A program made the translations under genes and the position numbers. 64,000 bases of DNA from Desulfosporosinus acididurans. GTDB taxonomy: Bacteria > Bacillota > Desulfitobacteriia > Desulfitobacteriales > Desulfitobacteriaceae. Under the pieces are notes generated by a model, which did no database searches, was not told where the DNA came from, and was given only the letters and a program-made list of their open reading frames with translations. Of the stretch, positions 60,049 through 64,000 are shown one piece after another (position 1 is the stretch's first letter; each line of letters begins with the position of its first letter). The stretch is from positions 186,001 through 250,000 of the forward strand of contig NZ_LDZY01000006.1 in assembly GCF_001029285.1 (NCBI RefSeq), read 5' to 3'.

Positions 60049-61298
60049 GCTCCATCACTCCCCAAATCGGGCGTTACAGCCTGACCCTCGGAAAGTTGAT
60101 TCGTCGGATTGAGAACAATCTGATCCCCGGATTTAAGACCGGCGGTAATCTCCTGATCGGTATCATTGCCAATCCCCACCTTGACCTCCGTTTTGTGAAG
60201 AAGCCCGTTCTGAATACGATAGACGTAATTCTTGCTTCCCTCCTGAAATACGGATTCCAGAGGAACTGCCAGAACATTTTTCTTCGTGGCCACAATAGCT
60301 TGAACTGTCACGGAATAACCCGGCTTCAACAAAACGGGCGCTTGATCTAAACGGACCGTCACCGCCACAGTTGGAGATGCATTTCCTTGAGCGGATGGCT
60401 GAATAACCGCCTCAGGTGCAATTTTAGCAATAACTCCCGTCAGAGAGGTGCTCCCTAGAGTCTTGCTGGTCACTGTCACTTTTCCGCCCATCTTCAGCTT
60501 AGCGGCGTCCATTTCATTCAGCTGCATGTTCACATTCATATGCTTCAGATCCGCAATCACTACTAAGGGCTGTTGGACCGGTGCCGGATTGCCGGCCTGA
60601 ACATTAACCTCAAGAGCTGTCCCGTCAAGGCTCGACTTATAGGTTAATTGGTCTCTCTGGGCCTGAGCAACCTGCAAGGCTTCCTGGGCCTGCTTTAAGG
60701 CGGCCTGACTCTGGGCCAAAGTCCCTTCAGCCTGGTGAACTGAACTTCCCAGGCCGCTGCTTGATAAAGCACTTGGGAACGCTGAACCCCCTGATGCCGG
60801 ATTAAGGCCGGCACTCCCAGAATTACCGTTGATATTTCCGCCGCCGGTTCCGCTGATATTAACAGTACCTGCACCCGCTTGTGCGGCTCCGGCAGTTGCT
60901 GCAGAGCTTTGAACAGCACTCTGAGCTTGCTTCAAATCTGTCACATTACCTTGGGCAGCATTTACGCCCGCCTGCGCCGCATCGACATTCGCCTGAGCCT
61001 GAGCGACTTGAGCATTGGCCAACGTCTGATCAAGGCCGACCAGTACCTGACCGGTTTTGACAGAGTCGCCCGCCTTCACGGTAACCTTAGAAACAAGACC
61101 GGGGTTTAAGACATAAACATCCTGGCGCGAATTAGGAACGACACTTCCTGTGGCATAAATGTCTTCCTGCATCGAAATCGGAGACACTTTGCCGGCACTG
61201 ACCTTCAGCGGACTCTGAGCATTTCGCGAAAACCACCAGCCGCCAGCCGCCAGAAGGACAACTACGATTCCTATTCCCCACCAGAGACGTTTCTTCAC
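60045..61298 (-). CDS. MacA/RND-type periplasmic adaptor protein
   Basis: A 417-residue adaptor: N-terminal anchor (about 7-25), biotinyl-lipoyl halves (PGLVSKVTVKAGDSVKTGQV), a coiled-coil hairpin with Ala/Gln repeats, and beta-barrel part (YSVTVQAIVATKKNVLAVPL). A Gly/Ser/Asn-rich insertion of about 55 residues (about 130-185, GTGGGNINGNSGSAG) sits in the hairpin. It starts at GTG with GGAGGTAG upstream. It would link the permease to the outside. It lies immediately downstream of obgE. Confidence 0.9.
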   Translation of the reverse strand: MKKRLWWGIGIVVVLLAAGGWWFSRNAQSPLKVSAGKVSPISMQEDIYATGSVVPNSRQDVYVLNPGLVSKVTVKAGDSVKTGQVLVGLDQTLANAQVAQAQANVDAAQAGVNAAQGNVTDLKQAQSAVQSSAATAGAAQAGAGTVNISGTGGGNINGNSGSAGLNPASGGSAFPSALSSSGLGSSVHQAEGTLAQSQAALKQAQEALQVAQAQRDQLTYKSSLDGTALEVNVQAGNPAPVQQPLVVIADLKHMNVNMQLNEMDAAKLKMGGKVTVTSKTLGSTSLTGVIAKIAPEAVIQPSAQGNASPTVAVTVRLDQAPVLLKPGYSVTVQAIVATKKNVLAVPLESVFQEGSKNYVYRIQNGLLHKTEVKVGIGNDTDQEITAGLKSGDQIVLNPTNQLSEGQAVTPDLGSDGA

Positions 61299-61334
61299 AG
61301 TACTACCTCCAAAGGTCCAAATTCTTTTGGCTGC

Positions 61335-62609
61335 CTACTCCCATTCAAAGGTTACTCCAGCGATCTCTACGCTGTCTCCCTCTTTAATTCCTGCGTCACG
61401 CAGAGCATCGTCAACCCCCATGGCTTTTAAGATATTTTGAAAACGATAAACACTCTCTTCGTGGTCAAATAACGTCATGCGCACGTGTTTCTCAATTTCT
61501 TTCCCTGTAATCAGATAATGATCATTGTCTTTAGTTATTTCAAAGCGTTTTTCCGGCTCTGCTTTTGTAACCAAATGTTCCTCATCATAGTTTGCTATTT
61601 CCGGCATAGGAATATCCGGTAAAAGTTGAGCAATCCGATAAATCAGGGCTTGCAGTCCCTCACCCGTTGCCGCAGAGATAGGGAAAACTTCCTGCCCCTC
61701 CTCCAGCTCATCCTTAAGGCGCTGAAGATTTTCTTCCGCGCCCGGAATATCCATTTTATTAGCTGCAATCAGAAGCGGACGCTCAGCTAAGGCCGGACTA
61801 TACAGCCTAAGCTCCTTCCGAATAATGCGAAAATCCTCCAGGGGGTCTCGTTCTTCCGACCCGGAAATATCCAAAACATGCAAAATTAGGCGAGTTCTCT
61901 CCGTATGCCGCAGAAATTCATGGCCCAATCCTGCTCCGGTATGGGCGCCTTCAATCAGGCCCGGAATATCTGCCATAACAAAACTCAGCCCGTCTTCAAG
62001 TTCAACGACCCCGAGATTCGGCACAAGGGTCGTGAAATGGTAATCGGCAATCTTGGGCTTGGCGGCCGAAACTTTAGAAATCAAGGTCGATTTTCCTACA
62101 TTGGGAAATCCGACTAATCCCACATCCGCCAAGAGTTTCAATTCTAATCTCAGCCAACGTTCCTCGCCTGGTTCCCCATTCTCCGCCAGAGTAGGCGCTT
62201 TATTCGTATTGCTCATAAAGCGGGCATTTCCCCGGCCTCCTCTGCCGCCGGCGGCAACAATCACTCGTTGTCCATGTTCCGTGAGATCGGCGATGACATT
62301 CCCGTTGTCATCATCCAAAACTACCGTGCCCACGGGAACACGCAGAACGATATCGTCAGCGCTTTTTCCGGTCATATTCTTCGACTGCCCATGCTCGCCC
62401 CGATCCCCTTTATAATGGCGTTTATAGCGAAAATCCACCAGAGTGCTCATGCCCTCGTCACCGACAAAAACAACATCGCCGCCCCGGCCTCCGTCTCCGC
62501 CGCTGGGACCGCCTTCCGGCACGTATTTCTCTCGGCGAAAGGCGACAGCACCTGCTCCGCCGTCGCCTCCCTTAACATAAATCTTTGCACGATCATAAAA
62601 TAACGACAT
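61335..62609 (-). CDS. obgE: GTPase ObgE/CgtA
   Basis: A 424-residue GTPase involved in 50S assembly and stress/sporulation signalling. The Gly-rich Obg fold (VKGGDGGAGAVAFRREKYVP, EGGPSGGDGGRGGDVVF) covers residues 1-158. G1 is GFPNVGKST, G3 is DIPGLIEGAH, and G4 is AANKMDIPGA. The OCT domain from about 345 includes FEITKDNDHYLITGKEIE. Length is normal. The ATG overlaps the end of the Spo0B-like gene region at three bases distance, and rpmA lies upstream, as in most Firmicutes. Confidence 0.97.
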   Translation of the reverse strand: MSLFYDRAKIYVKGGDGGAGAVAFRREKYVPEGGPSGGDGGRGGDVVFVGDEGMSTLVDFRYKRHYKGDRGEHGQSKNMTGKSADDIVLRVPVGTVVLDDDNGNVIADLTEHGQRVIVAAGGRGGRGNARFMSNTNKAPTLAENGEPGEERWLRLELKLLADVGLVGFPNVGKSTLISKVSAAKPKIADYHFTTLVPNLGVVELEDGLSFVMADIPGLIEGAHTGAGLGHEFLRHTERTRLILHVLDISGSEERDPLEDFRIIRKELRLYSPALAERPLLIAANKMDIPGAEENLQRLKDELEEGQEVFPISAATGEGLQALIYRIAQLLPDIPMPEIANYDEEHLVTKAEPEKRFEITKDNDHYLITGKEIEKHVRMTLFDHEESVYRFQNILKAMGVDDALRDAGIKEGDSVEIAGVTFEWE

Positions 62610-62611
62610 GG

Positions 62612-63118
62612 CTATTCTCCTTGTATCCCAAAATAACTCATCTTCTCAAAGAGCACTTTCTCTTCATCTTCCAGAATAAACTGGCAAGAAAAGCCTTCGT
62701 TCTCTTCAAATAAATAGACTTCCGAATTTAAATCCGGCAATCCATTATACTGCTGTACCTTCTCTAAACACTCTCTAGTGTACCCGAATAAGCTCTCTCC
62801 ATATTCTTTTTGCCAATGATCCTGCCAAAAATCTTCCAGTCGCATCGCATCCGGGAAACTCAAAGAGGTCGTAATATTTAGCTGCCTAAGGTGAATAATC
62901 CAGCTGAGCAGAATTGCCGAAAGCACGGGGACCGAGATTTGGCCAATCTTCTGCTCCTCCTGAGGCCTGATCACCTCGCGGATATAATCAAGAGCCTTCT
63001 CCGGCTTCTGGAGCTGTATATTTCCCATCACGACCTGCCAGTGGTTAAAAAAATCATGCCGCTGCAGACGATACCACTCAACCATCTCCGCTAATAACTG
63101 ATGTTCAAGTTCTGACAT
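62612..63118 (-). CDS. Spo0B-like sporulation phosphotransferase
   Basis: A 168-residue protein with the Spo0B_a four-helix start YRLQRHDFFNHWQVVMGNIQ. The His in QRHDFFNH is the expected phosphorylated residue of the sporulation phosphorelay. The rest is a degenerate ATPase-like domain, as in Bacillus Spo0B. The position between rpmA and obgE matches the Bacillus order. The ATG at 63118 is preferred (AAAGGA upstream). Its presence supports an endospore-forming host. Confidence 0.8.
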   Translation of the reverse strand: MSELEHQLLAEMVEWYRLQRHDFFNHWQVVMGNIQLQKPEKALDYIREVIRPQEEQKIGQISVPVLSAILLSWIIHLRQLNITTSLSFPDAMRLEDFWQDHWQKEYGESLFGYTRECLEKVQQYNGLPDLNSEVYLFEENEGFSCQFILEDEEKVLFEKMSYFGIQGE

Positions 63119-63183
63119 TATCATCCTTTCCTCTCATGGGTAACTTTTGTTCCCAGTGAACTCGTTGCTGCGTATTTATGTAT

Positions 63184-63240
63184 GTATAAAGAAAACTCGG
63201 CTTATGCCGAGCATAGAAAGCCCCTGGGGAAATCCCAGGG
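63184..63240 (-). terminator. Tandem terminators after rpmA
   Basis: On the minus strand the first stem is GCCCCTGGGATTTCCCCAGGGGC (63217-63240, split by the loop). It is followed by CTCGGCATAAGCCGAG and TTTTCTTT. They lie between rpmA and the Spo0B-like gene and probably limit read-through from the ribosomal protein genes. Confidence 0.88.
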
Positions 63241-63256
63241 GCGTAAGAGAAACAGC

Positions 63257-63562
63257 TTATTTTGCAGCAACCGCCGGTGTTTTGCGTTCCGCATAAACGC
63301 TCACTTGTTTGTGCACCCTGTCTTTATGCTCAAATTTAACATAACCATCGATGAGTGCAAATAAGGTATCGTCTTTACCGATGCCGCAATTTTTAGCGGG
63401 ATGGAACTTCGTTCCGCGTTGGCGAACGATAATTGTTCCGGCTGTAACGAATTGTCCGTCGCCTCGCTTTAACCCGAGACGTTGGGCATTACTGTCACGA
63501 CCGTTTCTGGAACTACCTACCCCTTTTTTATGGGCAAAGAGCTGCAGATTCATGTTTAACAT
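63257..63562 (-). CDS. rpmA: 50S ribosomal protein L27
   Basis: A 101-residue ribosomal protein. The start [21 protein letters not shown] carries the N-terminal extension that Firmicute Prp protease removes before AHKKG. The conserved core is GKRGDGQ-type [20 protein letters not shown] and [23 protein letters not shown] 63562 has AAAGGAGG eight bases upstream. A GTG nine bases earlier overlaps that site and is rejected. It overlaps the stop of prp. Confidence 0.97.
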   Translation of the reverse strand: MLNMNLQLFAHKKGVGSSRNGRDSNAQRLGLKRGDGQFVTAGTIIVRQRGTKFHPAKNCGIGKDDTLFALIDGYVKFEHKDRVHKQVSVYAERKTPAVAAK

Positions 63563-63894
63563 GGAGTCCACCTCCTTTGATCAATTAATATATATGCCGG
63601 CCCGTAGACCGCTTCTATTTGTTCGATACCAAGCTTTAAGGTTTGCAGAATCCACTGCGCCTGATCCAATTCCTGCTCAGGAATTCCTGAGAGCTGACAA
63701 GACAGAAAACCTTCGTCTTCCTGCACTTGAGGAGCCTGAGAAAGAAAATGTTCCAAACCATTGGCAGCCGCAATGCTCAGAGCGGAAACCCCTGCACAAA
63801 CAATATCGTGACCTGCTTCTGCATATCCGGAATGACCGGAAACCTCAAAACCGCGAATCCGCTTCAGCTCATCCAGCCAAACCAGGAAACGAAT
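63556..63894 (-). CDS. prp: Ribosomal-processing cysteine protease Prp
   Basis: A 112-residue protease that trims the L27 N-terminus. Catalytic His and Cys are both present in [20 protein letters not shown]. The C-terminus ends [11 protein letters not shown]. No ATG, GTG or TTG occurs ahead of the conserved region in this frame. The best candidate is ATT at 63894, with AAGGAG eight bases upstream, which gives the expected length. If that is not used, the start must be CTG inside the first strand. The gene lies between rplU and rpmA, as usual. Confidence 0.85.
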   Translation of the reverse strand: MRFLVWLDELKRIRGFEVSGHSGYAEAGHDIVCAGVSALSIAAANGLEHFLSQAPQVQEDEGFLSCQLSGIPEQELDQAQWILQTLKLGIEQIEAVYGPAYILIDQRRWTPC

Positions 63895-63907
63895 TCCCTC
63901 TTCTCCT

Positions 63908-64000
63908 TTAGGCTTGGAGCGCTTCGACGCGAACTTTTGTGTAAGGTTGACGATGTCCTTGTTTACGGCGATAGTTTTTCTTCGCCTTATATTTGAAAAC
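63908..64000 (-). CDS. rplU: 50S ribosomal protein L21, C-terminal 30 residues
   Basis: The right edge encodes the end of L21: [20 protein letters not shown] then [10 protein letters not shown] and [19 protein letters not shown] is the RNA-binding tail of this protein. The start is outside the window. It heads the rplU-prp-rpmA series and ends 14 bases before the proposed prp start. Confidence 0.97.
   Translation of the reverse strand, partial: VFKYKAKKNYRRKQGHRQPYTKVRVEALQA

Noticed and set aside
63154-63170. AGTGAACTCGTT matches the start of repeat copy A
   Set aside because: Only 12 bases match and the palindrome is absent. It could be chance or a tiny remnant.

Overview
The window comes from a moderately AT-rich, endospore-forming Firmicute, most likely a member of the Desulfosporosinus/Desulfitobacterium group. 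This rests on a Spo0B-type gene between rpmA and obgE, a T-box leader on leuS, the prp-processed N-terminus of L27, many strong AGGAGG-type ribosome binding sites and CWB2-type surface proteins. The genus is an inference.

Both edges carry one conserved housekeeping cluster, read on the minus strand. The right edge has rplU (3' end), prp, rpmA, a spo0B-like gene, obgE, a MacA/FtsX export pair and yhbY (58476-64000). The left edge has nadD, an RRM RNA-binding protein, yqeK, rsfS and leuS (1-4455). In many Firmicutes obgE/yhbY and nadD/yqeK/rsfS/leuS lie close together. Here about 54 kb of mostly cell-envelope and accessory genes separates them.

Regions inside the insert: (i) 4.5-14.1 kb has a deleted alpha/beta hydrolase pseudogene, a possible HNH-type protein, a large beta-propeller/CWB2 surface protein, an IS91-type transposase remnant and an lrp-azlC-azlD amino-acid export operon. 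(ii) 14.4-20.1 kb is a glycan locus with UDP-galactopyranose mutase, two paralogous GT2 glycosyltransferases and a UPF0104-type flippase-like protein. Inverted palindromic repeats mark its left end and an internal point. (iii) 20.2-33.1 kb has a lipoprotein, a CWB2 protein, a zinc phospholipase C-like protein, asnB, an ABC export operon with two ATPases, a frameshifted auxin-efflux-type carrier and a COG4705 membrane protein. (iv) 33.6-39.5 kb is an apparent operon resembling the mycobacterial decaprenyl-phosphoryl-arabinose pathway (UbiA-type phosphoribosyltransferase, flippase-like protein, DprE1, DprE2), followed by a phosphodiester glycosidase and a broken NlpC/P60 gene. (v) 39.6-45.2 kb has a two-component system, two small Ser/Ala/Gln-rich proteins, a membrane-anchored propeller-like protein and a second phosphodiester glycosidase. 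(vi) 45.5-58.4 kb has DedA, a secreted protein, an ABC-2 transporter, a BcrC-type phosphatase, two ABC-F proteins, an L-cysteine desulfidase-family protein, a thiamine-binding-family protein, a lone hutI and a threonine-linker SGNH hydrolase.

The most interesting hypothesis is that regions (ii) and (iv) together make the precursors of a galactofuranose- and arabinose-containing envelope polymer, with lipid-linked pentose made by a DprE1/DprE2 route best known from Actinobacteria. No arabinosyltransferase or ligase is visible in the window. Several perfect long palindromes and short hairpin repeats resembling IS200/IS605 ends are scattered between genes. No tRNA, rRNA or CRISPR array was recognised.
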